From: Hymenobacter puniceus
GTDB taxonomy: Bacteria; Bacteroidota; Bacteroidia; Cytophagales; Hymenobacteraceae
Assembly: GCF_014333525.1 (NCBI RefSeq)
Contig: NZ_JACSCX010000004.1
Coordinates: 372,001 to 436,000, forward strand
Length of the DNA: 64,000 nt
Direction: 5' to 3'
In this document: piece by piece, positions 16,814 through 24,649 of the stretch
Numbering within the stretch: the first letter of the stretch is position 1
How the letters are laid out: every line of letters begins with the position of its first letter
Made by a program: the position numbers and the translations under genes
The notes under the pieces: model-generated
Database searches by the model: none
Told to the model about the DNA's origin: nothing
What the model saw: only the letters and a program-made list of their open reading frames with translations

Positions 16814-17821
16814 ATGACGCTCCGTACCGACTGGACCCTCGACGAAGTACACGCTATTTACAACCAGCCCGTGCTGGAACTGGTCACCCAGGCCGCCGCC
16901 ATCCACGCCGAAACCCAAGCCACCGGCGAAGTGCAGGTGTGCACCCTGCTGAGCGTGAAAACCGGCGGCTGCCCCGAAGACTGCGCCTACTGCCCCCAGG
17001 CCGCCCGTTACCACACCGGCGTGCAGGCCCACAAGCTGCTGCCCGACGCCGAAGTGCTGGCCTCGGCCCAACGCGCCAAAGACTCGGGCTCGACCCGCTT
17101 CTGCATGGGTGCCGCCTGGCGCGAAATCCGCGACAACAAGGACTTTGACCGCGTGCTGGGCATGGTGGAGCAGGTGAACGGCCTGGGCCTGGAGGTGTGC
17201 TGCACGCTGGGCATGCTGAACGAGTACCAGGCCGAGCGCCTCAAGCAGGCCGGCCTCTACGCCTACAACCACAACCTCGACACCAGCCGCGAGAAGTACG
17301 ACGACATCATCACCACCCGCACCTACGACGACCGGCTGAACACGCTGGAGCACGTGCGCAAAGCCGGTATTTCGGTGTGCTCGGGCGGCATCATTGGCCT
17401 GGGTGAAACCGACGAGGACCGTATTGCCATGCTGCATACGCTGGCCACCCTGCCCGCCCACCCCGAGAGCGTGCCCGTAAACGCGCTGGTGCCCGTGGAA
17501 GGCACGCCCCTGGCCGACCAGCCCCGCGTGAGCGTGTGGGAAATGCTGCGCATGATTGCCACGGCCCGCATCCTGATGCCCCACACCATGGTGCGCCTTT
17601 CGGCTGGCCGCCAGGAAATGCCCGTGACAGAGCAGGCCCTGTGCTTCCTGGCTGGGGCCAACTCCATCTTCTCGGGTGAGAAGCTGCTGACCACGCCCAA
17701 CCCCGACTTCGACGCCGACAAGCAGATGTTTGCCCTGCTCGGCCTCAAGCCCCGCAAGTCGTTCAAAGACGTGCCCGAGGGTGCCACGGTGCTCGGCCGC
17801 ACGGCGGCAGTGGAGGCGTAG
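16814..17821 (+). CDS. bioB: Biotin synthase
   Basis: Radical SAM enzyme that inserts sulfur into dethiobiotin to make biotin; cytosolic. The 335-residue protein starts at the ATG at 16814. The radical SAM cluster motif [10 protein letters not shown] binds the [4Fe-4S] cluster. The [2Fe-2S] sulfur-donor ligands lie in [19 protein letters not shown] and [14 protein letters not shown], with the arginine in [24 protein letters not shown] is the usual C-terminal block. It heads the biotin cluster but is separated from bioF by a terminator-like hairpin and one small gene. Confidence 0.98.
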   Translation: MTLRTDWTLDEVHAIYNQPVLELVTQAAAIHAETQATGEVQVCTLLSVKTGGCPEDCAYCPQAARYHTGVQAHKLLPDAEVLASAQRAKDSGSTRFCMGAAWREIRDNKDFDRVLGMVEQVNGLGLEVCCTLGMLNEYQAERLKQAGLYAYNHNLDTSREKYDDIITTRTYDDRLNTLEHVRKAGISVCSGGIIGLGETDEDRIAMLHTLATLPAHPESVPVNALVPVEGTPLADQPRVSVWEMLRMIATARILMPHTMVRLSAGRQEMPVTEQALCFLAGANSIFSGEKLLTTPNPDFDADKQMFALLGLKPRKSFKDVPEGATVLGRTAAVEA

Positions 17822-17841
17822 GCAGGCTTCCCCCATTTGTT

Positions 17842-17881
17842 AACGCTCCTTCGGCCACGACTTTTGTGCCGAAGGAGCGTT
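17842..17881 (+). terminator. Rho-independent terminator after bioB
   Basis: AACGCTCCTTCGGC at about 17842-17855 pairs with GCCGAAGGAGCGTT at 17868-17881 (14 bp stem, 12 nt loop). TCTTTTCTG follows. It implies that bioB is transcribed alone, or that read-through to bioF is controlled here. Confidence 0.75.
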
Positions 17882-17909
17882 TCTTTTCTGGACTAATTCA
17901 TGCTCTGCG

Positions 17910-18509
17910 GTGAGTAAATCAGGTATTTGGCTGCTACTTGTGCTTCCGGTTTTCGGGTATGCTCAAGGTCGGATTAAGGAGAAACCGTACCTGACGTCGC
18001 TCGATTCTGCTTATGCTGTGCACGGCGTGCCGTTCGGAGCAGCCGAAGGCATAATTCCTTACCTGCGGCCCCAGTTTTCCGGAACCGGAAAACGCTGGAA
18101 AATCAGCCGGGTATATGGCCTGCTGCCCCAAGCTGATACCGTGACCCTGGCCCGCCAGCTGGTGCACCCAGAGTTTTGGTTTCGGGGCGGAAAGTTTGTC
18201 GGCATCACGTATCAGTTGCGGAAGGAGCAGAAAACCCGTCTCATTCTGCAGGAGCTTACCCGCCGCTATGGGCCGCCAAGCCCCGGCAACGTGGCCGGCA
18301 TGTGGTACTGGCTGGGGCAGCGCACGTACATCCTATATGAAGATGCACTGCCTGATGTGGCCCTGCACGTAGCCAGCCTGGGCATGCTCAATGAGCAGGT
18401 GATTGAAACAGCCGTCCGCCGGGAAGCCCGCCAGAAGCTGGGGTGGCAGCCCGATTCACTGGGTTTACCGCGCCAATTCCCTTTACCCGGCGAGAAAACA
18501 AATAAGTAA
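17910..18509 (+). CDS. Secreted hypothetical protein overlapping bioF
   Basis: A 199-residue protein with a GTG start at 17910 and a signal peptide (MSKSGIWLLLVLPVFGYAQG). The mature part has a SLDSAYAVHGVPFGAAEGII block and WWRY-like aromatic features (GNVAGMWYWLGQRTYILYED). Its TAA stop overlaps the bioF ATG by one base (TAATG), so translation of the two is probably coupled. No family was recognised. A periplasmic protein coupled to a cytosolic PLP enzyme is unexpected. Confidence 0.65.
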   Translation: MSKSGIWLLLVLPVFGYAQGRIKEKPYLTSLDSAYAVHGVPFGAAEGIIPYLRPQFSGTGKRWKISRVYGLLPQADTVTLARQLVHPEFWFRGGKFVGITYQLRKEQKTRLILQELTRRYGPPSPGNVAGMWYWLGQRTYILYEDALPDVALHVASLGMLNEQVIETAVRREARQKLGWQPDSLGLPRQFPLPGEKTNK

Positions 18510-19648
18510 TGTCCTCTCCTCTCCACCAACGCCTGCAGGTAGAATTAGCCAAGCGCGAGGCGGCCGGCACCCGCCGCCGCCTGCCCGCCCCGCCCGCTCC
18601 CGGCCTCGTGGATTTAAGCTCCAACGACTACCTGGGGCTGAGTTGGCACCCGCAGGTGCGGGCGGCCGTGCAGCAGGCCGCGCAGATGCCAGCCGGCAGC
18701 ACCGGCTCGCGCCTGCTTACTGGCAACTCCGCCGCCGCCGAAGCCTTGGAAACCCACCTGGCCCGCTTCCACCGCGCCGAGGCGGCGCTGCTGTTCAACT
18801 CCGGCTACGCGGCCAACCTGGGCTTCTTCGCCGCCGTGCCCAAGCGCGGCGACACGATCCTCTACGACGAGGCCTCCCACGCCTCCGTCAAGGACGGTAT
18901 CCGGGGCTCCTTTGCCACGGCCTGGAGCTTCCGCCACAACGACGTGGCCGACTTGCGCCGCAAGCTGGCCCGCGCTACCGGCAGCGTATTTGTGGCCGTG
19001 GAAGCGTTGTATTCCATGGATGGCGACGTGGCCCCGCTAGCGGACTTGGCTGAAGTGTGCCAGGCCGAAGGGCTGTATCTGGTGGTGGATGAAGCCCACA
19101 CCAACGGCCTCTATGGCCCCCAGGGCGAAGGTTTGATGGTGGAGCTGGGAATGGAAGACGCGGTATTTGCCCGCATCCTCACCTTCGGCAAGGCCTTGGG
19201 CAGCCAAGGCGCCGCCGTGGCCGGCCCGACCGTGTTGCGCGACTATCTACTGAGCTTCAGCCGGCCGTTCATCTACACCACAGCCCTGCCCCCGCTTACG
19301 GTGGCCGCCCTCACGGCCGCCTACGCGCTGCTACCCCAGCTCGGCTTGGAGCGCGCCCGGCTGTTTGCGCTTTCCGACTACCTGAAAGCCCGCCTGAACA
19401 CCGTGCCGGGCCTGCACGTCCCGCCCGCAAGCCACGTGATTCACCCGGTCTTCTTCACCACCAACCCCGGCCCGGCCCACGTGCGCGCCATAGCCACCGC
19501 CGCCCAGGCCGCCGGCTTCGACGTGCGCGCCATCGTGTCGCCTACCGTGCCGGTGGGTACGGAGCGGCTGCGCCTCATCATCCATTCGTATAATTCGGAA
19601 GCGGATATTGACGGGCTGGCGGCGGTGCTGGCGGCAGGCACGGCGTAA
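18509..19648 (+). CDS. bioF: 8-amino-7-oxononanoate synthase
   Basis: PLP enzyme that condenses pimeloyl-ACP or pimeloyl-CoA with L-alanine in biotin synthesis; cytosolic. The protein has 379 residues. Family marks are LVDLSSNDYLGLS, GSTGSRLLTGNSAAAEALE, FNSGYAANLGFFA, YDEASHASVKDGI, and the PLP-binding lysine in TFGKALGSQGAAV. The usual DEAHATG block reads DEAHTNGLYG here. A pimeloyl-ACP methyl ester esterase gene (bioH/bioG) is not present in the window. The start codon overlaps the stop of the preceding small gene. Confidence 0.95.
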   Translation: MSSPLHQRLQVELAKREAAGTRRRLPAPPAPGLVDLSSNDYLGLSWHPQVRAAVQQAAQMPAGSTGSRLLTGNSAAAEALETHLARFHRAEAALLFNSGYAANLGFFAAVPKRGDTILYDEASHASVKDGIRGSFATAWSFRHNDVADLRRKLARATGSVFVAVEALYSMDGDVAPLADLAEVCQAEGLYLVVDEAHTNGLYGPQGEGLMVELGMEDAVFARILTFGKALGSQGAAVAGPTVLRDYLLSFSRPFIYTTALPPLTVAALTAAYALLPQLGLERARLFALSDYLKARLNTVPGLHVPPASHVIHPVFFTTNPGPAHVRAIATAAQAAGFDVRAIVSPTVPVGTERLRLIIHSYNSEADIDGLAAVLAAGTA

Positions 19649-19675
19649 AGATGCATAGTTGCGTCTTGTTGGGGT

Positions 19676-19765
19676 GTAGCGCGAACTTTGTAGTTCGCGT
19701 CCCCGCGCCGTTCGGGTGATTTCGCTGTGGTAGTCCGGGGACGCGAACTACAAAGTTCGCGCTAC
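19676..19765. repeat. Dispersed inverted repeat, family A
   Basis: Perfect 29 bp arms at 19676-19704 and 19737-19765, starting GTAGCGCGAACTTTGTAGTT, with a 32 bp spacer. It begins 27 bp after the bioF stop and may act as its terminator. A solo half-element of family B (AGAGATGCTTCGACTGCGCT, from 19860) follows. The rest of the 316 bp gap to the methyltransferase gene has no gene. Confidence 0.9.
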
Positions 19766-19964
19766 TGCCTGCTCCGAAACTTCAGTCACTGCCGTGCCAA
19801 CGACCACCGCTCCATAGCCCAGGGTTTAAACCCTGGGATAGTAAACCGAACAAAGCGGTAGAGATGCTTCGACTGCGCTCCGCATGATGGGCTGGTAAAG
19901 CAGCCGCCAACCGTTCAACGAAAACCACGCGCCCAAACCCTTTCATCCCCAACCCCAACCGCGT

Positions 19965-20756
19965 ATGAACGACCAGGAAGTTGGCGAATACTGGAACCGC
20001 AACGCGCCGGCCTGGACCACCCTGGTCCGCGCCGGCTACGACGTGTACCGCAACCACCTGAACACGCCCGCCTTCTTCGAACTGCTGCCCCCCATAGCCG
20101 GCCTCCACGGCCTCGATATCGGCTGCGGCGAGGGGTACAATACGCGCCTGCTGGCCCAGCAGGGCGCCCGCGTCACGGCCCTCGACATTGCCCCGGCGTT
20201 TGTGGAAGCGGCACAGCAGGCCGAAGCGGCCGAGCCGCTGGGCATCCAGTACCAGACGGGCAGCGCCGCTGCCTTGCCGTTTGCGGCGGCAGCGTTTGAT
20301 TTCGCCACCTCCTTCATGTGCCTGATGGATGTGCCCGACCCGGCGCTGGCGTTGCGCGAGGCGTTTCGGGTGCTACGGCCGGGCGGGTTTCTGCAGTTTT
20401 CCATCAGCCACCCCTGCTTCACCACGCCCCACCGCCGCAACCTCCGCGACGCCCAGGGCCAGCCCTACGCCGTGGAAGTGGGCGGCTACTTCGACTACCA
20501 GCACGGCCAGCCCGAGGAGTGGATGTTTCACGCCGCCCCGGCCCAGGAGCAGGCCCGCCACGCGCCCTTCCGGGTGCCGGTGTTCAACCTAACCATGAGC
20601 CAGTGGGTGAATGCCATTGTAGCAGCCGGTTTCGTGTTGGAAGCCCTGCAGGAACCCTGCCCCACCGAGGAACAGATGTCCCAGCGCCCATTCCTGCGCA
20701 AAGCCCGGGTGGTGCCCTACTTCCTGCATGTCCGCTGCCGCAAGCCGCTGATGTAA
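19965..20756 (+). CDS. SAM-dependent methyltransferase in the biotin cluster
   Basis: A 263-residue class I methyltransferase, probably cytosolic. The SAM-binding motif I is LHGLDIGCGEGYNTRLLAQQ, motif post-I is VTALDIAPAFVEAA, and the acidic/aromatic block FDFATSFMCLMDVPDP corresponds to motif II. FRVLRPGGFLQFSISHPCF is motif III. It falls between bioF and bioD, where BioC (malonyl-ACP O-methyltransferase) often occurs. The sequence looks more like a general Methyltransf_11 protein than a typical BioC, so the substrate is uncertain. Confidence 0.88.
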   Translation: MNDQEVGEYWNRNAPAWTTLVRAGYDVYRNHLNTPAFFELLPPIAGLHGLDIGCGEGYNTRLLAQQGARVTALDIAPAFVEAAQQAEAAEPLGIQYQTGSAAALPFAAAAFDFATSFMCLMDVPDPALALREAFRVLRPGGFLQFSISHPCFTTPHRRNLRDAQGQPYAVEVGGYFDYQHGQPEEWMFHAAPAQEQARHAPFRVPVFNLTMSQWVNAIVAAGFVLEALQEPCPTEEQMSQRPFLRKARVVPYFLHVRCRKPLM

Positions 20757-20763
20757 ACACCAG

Positions 20764-20845
20764 TTGTCATTCCGAGCGGAGCGAGGAATCTGAGTCAAAC
20801 TTTTGAATGATGAACTCAGATTCCTCGCTCCGCTCGGAATGACAA
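20764..20845. repeat. Dispersed inverted repeat, family B
   Basis: Perfect 32 bp arms at 20764-20795 and 20814-20845, containing GTCATTCCGAGCGGAGCGAG and its complement. It starts 7 bp after the methyltransferase stop and could also serve as its terminator. Confidence 0.9.
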
Positions 20846-20879
20846 TCCGCCCTAAATTCCCCTAATCATTCTCTCCCTT

Positions 20880-21500
20880 TTGGAACGACTCTTTATCACC
20901 GGCATCGGCACCGACGTGGGCAAAACCTTCGTCTCCGCCATTCTCACCGAAGCCCTGCAGGCCGACTACTGGAAGCCCGTGCAGGCCGGCCTCACCCCTA
21001 CCACCGACGCGGCCACCGTGCGCGAGCTGGTGCAGAACCCCATCAGCTACTTCTGGCCAGAGCGGTACCGGCTGCAGCTGCCGGCCTCACCCCACGCTGC
21101 TGCCGCCGCCGAGGGGCTCACGCTGCGCCCCGAGGACTTTCAGCTGCCCCAAACCGACAACCATCTGCTGGTAGAAGGGGCGGGCGGCCTGCTGGTGCCT
21201 TTGGCCCCCGGTTTCCTGCTGGCCGATCTGGTCCGGCAATTTGACCTCGATGTGGTGGTGATATCGCGCAACTACCTGGGCAGCATCAATCACACGCTGC
21301 TCACGCTGGAAGCCCTTCAGGCCCGCGGCCTGCGCGTGCGCGGCCTCGTGTTCAACGGCGAGCCAACGCCCGCTACCGAAACCTTCATTGCCGAGTACAC
21401 GGGCGTCCCCCTCATGCCCCGCATCCTCCCCGAGCCTGAGGTAGCACCTGCCGTAGTCAGCCGCTATGCCGCCGAGTTCCGGGCATGGTTTGGGCTGTAA
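20880..21500 (+). CDS. bioD: Dethiobiotin synthetase
   Basis: Makes dethiobiotin from 7,8-diaminopelargonate, CO2 and ATP; cytosolic. The 206-residue protein starts with TTG at 20880, since no ATG precedes the P-loop and MERLFITGIGTDVGKT aligns to the family start. The P-loop GTDVGKT binds ATP. LLVEGAGGLLVPL is the second signature, and ISRNYLGSINHTLLTLEAL is typical. The protein is slightly short but complete. It is flanked by family B repeats on both sides. Confidence 0.95.
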   Translation: MERLFITGIGTDVGKTFVSAILTEALQADYWKPVQAGLTPTTDAATVRELVQNPISYFWPERYRLQLPASPHAAAAAEGLTLRPEDFQLPQTDNHLLVEGAGGLLVPLAPGFLLADLVRQFDLDVVVISRNYLGSINHTLLTLEALQARGLRVRGLVFNGEPTPATETFIAEYTGVPLMPRILPEPEVAPAVVSRYAAEFRAWFGL

Positions 21501-21504
21501 ATAT

Positions 21505-21590
21505 GTCGTCCTGAGCTTACGAGGGACCTTACTACAACGAAACGCATGTCGTATTGCAATGGCAAGGTCCTTCGCTTTGCTCAGGATGAC
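21505..21590. repeat. Dispersed inverted repeat, family B variant
   Basis: Imperfect arms: GTCGTCCTGAGCTTACGAGG from 21505 and CCTTCGCTTTGCTCAGGATG towards 21590. This is the CCTGAGC/AAGGTCC version of family B, also seen at 49011-49150. Confidence 0.8.
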
Positions 21591-21615
21591 AAACCAGCAG
21601 CAACACCAGCGCTTA

Positions 21616-21711
21616 TAGAGACGCGACACTTCGCGTCTCGTCGTTGAACGGCCGAAACCGCGTCAGGTAAACAACCTCAGCAACGACGAGACGCGAAGTG
21701 TCGCGTCTCTA
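21616..21711. repeat. Nested palindrome, family C
   Basis: Perfect 31 bp arms at 21616-21646 and 21681-21711. Each arm is itself palindromic (GAGACGCGACACTTCGCGTC). It lies between bioD and bioA. Confidence 0.9.
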
Positions 21712-21761
21712 CACCGCCACCCGAAAATCCCCCGCGAAACCACCACCTGCGCGGGCGGTTG

Positions 21762-21780
21762 TAGCTTTGCAGCGGCCGCT
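21762..21780 (+). promoter_or_regulatory. Possible -7 element and palindrome upstream of bioA
   Basis: TAGCTTTG at 21762-21769 matches TAnnTTTG. The 10 bp palindrome AGCGGCCGCT follows at 21771-21780. The bioA ATG is at 21800. No -33 TTG is evident. Confidence 0.45.
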
Positions 21781-21799
21781 ACCTCCGGCCCCACCCGCA

Positions 21800-23131
21800 A
21801 TGCCCCATCCTACTTCCCTTGCCCAGCGCGACCACGCCGTACTGTGGCACCCCTACACCCAGATGCAGACCGCTCCGCTGCCCATCCCCATTGTGCGGGG
21901 CGAAGGCAGCTGGCTGGTGGCCGAAGACGGCACCCGCTACCTAGACGCCATTTCCTCGTGGTGGGTGAACCTGCACGGCCACAGCCATCCTGCCATTGCT
22001 GCCCGCGTGAGCGAGCAGCTGCGCACCCTGGAGCACGTGCTGTTTGCCGGCTTCACCCACCCCGCCGCCGTGGAGCTGGCCGAGCAGCTGCTGGCGCTGC
22101 TGCCCGCCAACCAGGCCCGCGTGTTCTACTCCGACAACGGCTCGACGGCCGTGGAAGTGGCCCTGAAAATGGTGCTGCAATACTTCCACAACCAGGACCA
22201 GCCCGCGCGCCGCACCTTCCTCTGCTTCCAGAACTCCTACCACGGCGACACCTTTGGGGCCATGGCTGTGAGTGCCCGCGGGACCTTTACCGAGCCGTTC
22301 TGGCCCCTGCTGTTCGACGTGGAGTTCCTTGACGTACCAGTACCGGGCCGCGAGGCCGAAACCCTAACCCAGCTCGACGCCCTGCTGCTGCGCCCCGATG
22401 TGGCCGGCTTCATCTTCGAGCCGCTGGTGCTGGGCACGGCCGGCATGGTGATGTACGAGCCCGAGGTGCTGAGCGAGATGCTGCGCCGCTGCCACCAGGC
22501 CGGCGTGCTCTGCATCTCGGATGAAGTAATGACCGGTTTCGGCCGCACCGGGCCGCTGTTTGCTTCCGAGCTGCTTACCGAGCAACCCGACATCATGTGC
22601 TTCTCCAAAGGCCTGACCGGCGGCACGTTGGCCATGGGTTTGACTACCTGCGCCGCGCCCATCTATGAGGCTTTTCTGAGCCACGACAAGATGCGGGCCC
22701 TCTTCCACGGCCACTCCTACACGGCCAACCCGGTGGCCTGCGCCGCCGCGCTGGCCAGTCTGGAGCTCACGCGGGCCGACGAATGCACCCAGCAGCGCCA
22801 GCGCATCGAAGCCGAGCACGCCGCGTTCCGGCAGGAAATTGAAGCACTGCCGGGCGTACGGGCGGTGCGGCACCTGGGCACCATTTTGGCCGTGGAATAC
22901 GACCCCGGCGAGGGCACCAGCTACTTCAGCCGCCTCCGCGACGCCTTCTACCAGCTCGCCCTCGACCACCACGTTGTGTTGCGCCCCCTGGGCAACGTGG
23001 TGTACCTGCTGCCGCCTTACTGCACCACCAACGAGGAGCTAGACTTACTCTACACCGTGCTGCGTCGCATGCGCGAATTAGTGCTTGACTTCACCCCTGC
23101 CCCCAACCTGCCCGAAATCCTGCATGACTAA
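21800..23131 (+). CDS. bioA: Adenosylmethionine-8-amino-7-oxononanoate aminotransferase
   Basis: PLP class III aminotransferase that converts 8-amino-7-oxononanoate to 7,8-diaminopelargonate using SAM as amino donor; cytosolic. The 443-residue protein starts at the ATG at 21800. BioA features are HPYTQMQTAPLP near the N-terminus, DAISSWWVNLHGHSHP, YSDNGSTAVEVALKM, SYHGDTFGAMAVS, ISDEVMTGFGRTG, and the PLP lysine in MCFSKGLTGGTLAMG. HGHSYTANPVACAAALASL is also diagnostic. The stop overlaps the ketosynthase start by 8 bp, so the two are an operon. Confidence 0.97.
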   Translation: MPHPTSLAQRDHAVLWHPYTQMQTAPLPIPIVRGEGSWLVAEDGTRYLDAISSWWVNLHGHSHPAIAARVSEQLRTLEHVLFAGFTHPAAVELAEQLLALLPANQARVFYSDNGSTAVEVALKMVLQYFHNQDQPARRTFLCFQNSYHGDTFGAMAVSARGTFTEPFWPLLFDVEFLDVPVPGREAETLTQLDALLLRPDVAGFIFEPLVLGTAGMVMYEPEVLSEMLRRCHQAGVLCISDEVMTGFGRTGPLFASELLTEQPDIMCFSKGLTGGTLAMGLTTCAAPIYEAFLSHDKMRALFHGHSYTANPVACAAALASLELTRADECTQQRQRIEAEHAAFRQEIEALPGVRAVRHLGTILAVEYDPGEGTSYFSRLRDAFYQLALDHHVVLRPLGNVVYLLPPYCTTNEELDLLYTVLRRMRELVLDFTPAPNLPEILHD

Positions 23132-24551
23132 CCCCCTAGGTAACGCTGCCCACGCTGCCGGTCCGGTGACAGTCATCCGGGGTCGGGGCCGGGTATCGGC
23201 GCTGGGCCTGGCAGCAGCTCCGGCTGATCTGGCTGCCTCTCCCTTCACGCCCCACGCCACCGGCATACCCGTGGCCGCCCTGCCCCCCGCCGCCGAAACG
23301 GCCGTAGCGGAGCTGCGCCGCAGCCAGCCCGCCTTCCGCCAGCTCGACCGCACCGTGCTGCTGGCCGTGCTGGCCGCCCGCCAGGCCACCACCCAAGCCG
23401 GCTGGCGAACTGGTGGTGAGCTGTCAGTTGGTAGTGGTCAGTTGTCAGTAGTTACTGGCCAAAACGATTTTATTGGCATTGAGCAGGCTGTTACTGCTAC
23501 TGATGATTCGGCCACAATGCCGAATTCGGAGGGCACCAGCAACTACGATGGCGCCGCCACCTCATCCTCCCTGCTGACAACCATCAGCCAACAGCCAACA
23601 ACTGACAACCAACAACCATCAACTGACAACTATCAACTGACAACTCACTTAGCCGTGAGCATTGGGAGCAGCCGGGGAGCTACGGGGCGGCTGGAGGAGT
23701 TTCATGCCGGGTTTCTGGCCGGGGGCAGCGTGCCGGCAATGGCTTCACCGCTAACCACGCTGGGCAACGTAGCCAGTTGGGTGGCCTTTGATGCAGGCAG
23801 CCCGGGAGGCGCGGCCCTGAGTCATTCCAGCACCTGTAGCAGCGCGTTTCAGGCCTTAGGCAACGCGCTGGCCTGGCTGAAAGCCGGCATGGCCACCCGG
23901 TTTATGGCCGGCGGCACCGAGGCCCCGCTCACCGATTTCACGTTGGCCCAGATGCGCGCCATCGGCATCTACTCGCCCCTGCCAGCCACCGACTGGCCCT
24001 GCCGGCCCGGGGCGGGCCGCCCCTCCACGTTTGTGCTGGGCGAAGGCGCGGCCGTATTTGCCCTGGAGCAGTTTTCCGCCGCCCAGGTGGCTGCCGAAAC
24101 CCGGCCGCTTCTGGTGCTGGCCGGCGTGGGTTTTGGCTTCGAAGCCATCAGCAGCAAAACCGGCCTCTCGCCCGAGGGCCGGCACTTCCAGCAAGCTATC
24201 CGTCAGGCCCTCACCCAAGCCGCCCTCTCCCCCGCCGACATCGACGCTGTGGTGCTACACAGTCCCGGCACGCCCGCCGGCGACGCAGCCGAGCGGGCCG
24301 CCCTGCGCGCCATCTTCGGGGCGGAGCTGCCGCTGCTGCTGTCCAATAAGTGGCTGCTCGGCCACACGCTGGGCGCTTCGGCGGCGCTGAGCCTGGATTT
24401 CGCCTGCCACGTGCTGGAAACCCAGCAGTGGCCCGCGCCTCCGTTTACGACCGATCTGGCTTCTGCAGCTGACAAACCCATTCGGCGCATTCTGGTAAAT
24501 GCCGCCGGCTTCGGCGGCAACGCGGCCAGCGTGGTGGTGTTGCGGCAGTAG
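23124..24551 (+). CDS. Beta-ketoacyl synthase (KAS II-like) with repeat-derived insertion
   Basis: A 475-residue thiolase-fold condensing enzyme starting at the ATG at 23124, overlapping bioA by 8 bp. The catalytic Cys is in SHSSTCSSAFQALG, a catalytic His is in LHSPGTPAGDAAE (usual HGTGT), and the second His is in LGHTLGASAAL. The end VNAAGFGGNAASVVVL is typical of FabF/KAS proteins. Because it is fused to the biotin operon it may help build the pimeloyl chain (inference). Residues about 98-175 are low-complexity, rich in Gln, Ser and Thr (GQLSVV, TTDNQQPSTDNYQL), and are encoded by an inserted repeat that keeps the frame. The N-terminal domain is otherwise short compared with FabF. Confidence 0.85.
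   Translation: MTNPLGNAAHAAGPVTVIRGRGRVSALGLAAAPADLAASPFTPHATGIPVAALPPAAETAVAELRRSQPAFRQLDRTVLLAVLAARQATTQAGWRTGGELSVGSGQLSVVTGQNDFIGIEQAVTATDDSATMPNSEGTSNYDGAATSSSLLTTISQQPTTDNQQPSTDNYQLTTHLAVSIGSSRGATGRLEEFHAGFLAGGSVPAMASPLTTLGNVASWVAFDAGSPGGAALSHSSTCSSAFQALGNALAWLKAGMATRFMAGGTEAPLTDFTLAQMRAIGIYSPLPATDWPCRPGAGRPSTFVLGEGAAVFALEQFSAAQVAAETRPLLVLAGVGFGFEAISSKTGLSPEGRHFQQAIRQALTQAALSPADIDAVVLHSPGTPAGDAAERAALRAIFGAELPLLLSNKWLLGHTLGASAALSLDFACHVLETQQWPAPPFTTDLASAADKPIRRILVNAAGFGGNAASVVVLRQ
23416..23648. mobile_element. MITE-like repeat inserted in frame within the ketosynthase gene
   Basis: The ends are inverted: GTGAGCTGTCAGTTG (23416-23430) and CAACTGACAACTCAC (23634-23648), with one mismatch. 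The outer 40-70 bp on each side are made of GTCAGTTG or CAACTGAC heptad-like units; the middle is unique sequence. The element of about 234 bp is a multiple of three and has no stop in the gene frame. It has no transposase, so it is non-autonomous or a spread repeat. Confidence 0.75.
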
Positions 24552-24598
24552 CGCAGTAGCGCGAACTGCAAAGTTCGCGCTACTGCGCTACTGCCGCA
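24541..24598. terminator. Long perfect hairpin at the ketosynthase stop, family A related
   Basis: Arms of 27 bp (24541-24567 and 24572-24598) pair perfectly around a GCAA loop. The left arm contains the last codons and TAG stop of the ketosynthase. Its core GTAGCGCGAACT/AGTTCGCGCTAC is the family A end. It may both terminate the operon and protect its 3' end. Confidence 0.8.
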
Positions 24599-24649
24599 AC
24601 ACTGGCGGTAATCCTGCGTCTATACCCTTCCACACCCCAACCACCGTCT

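Noticed and set aside
16649..17836. Long minus-strand frame across bioB
   Set aside because: Shadow of bioB; composition is His/Gly/Val/Ala-rich without any domain.
23416..23648. CRISPR array
   Set aside because: The CAACTGACAA units are short, adjacent and irregular with no spacers, and lie within a coding frame with inverted ends; they are a repeat element, not CRISPR.
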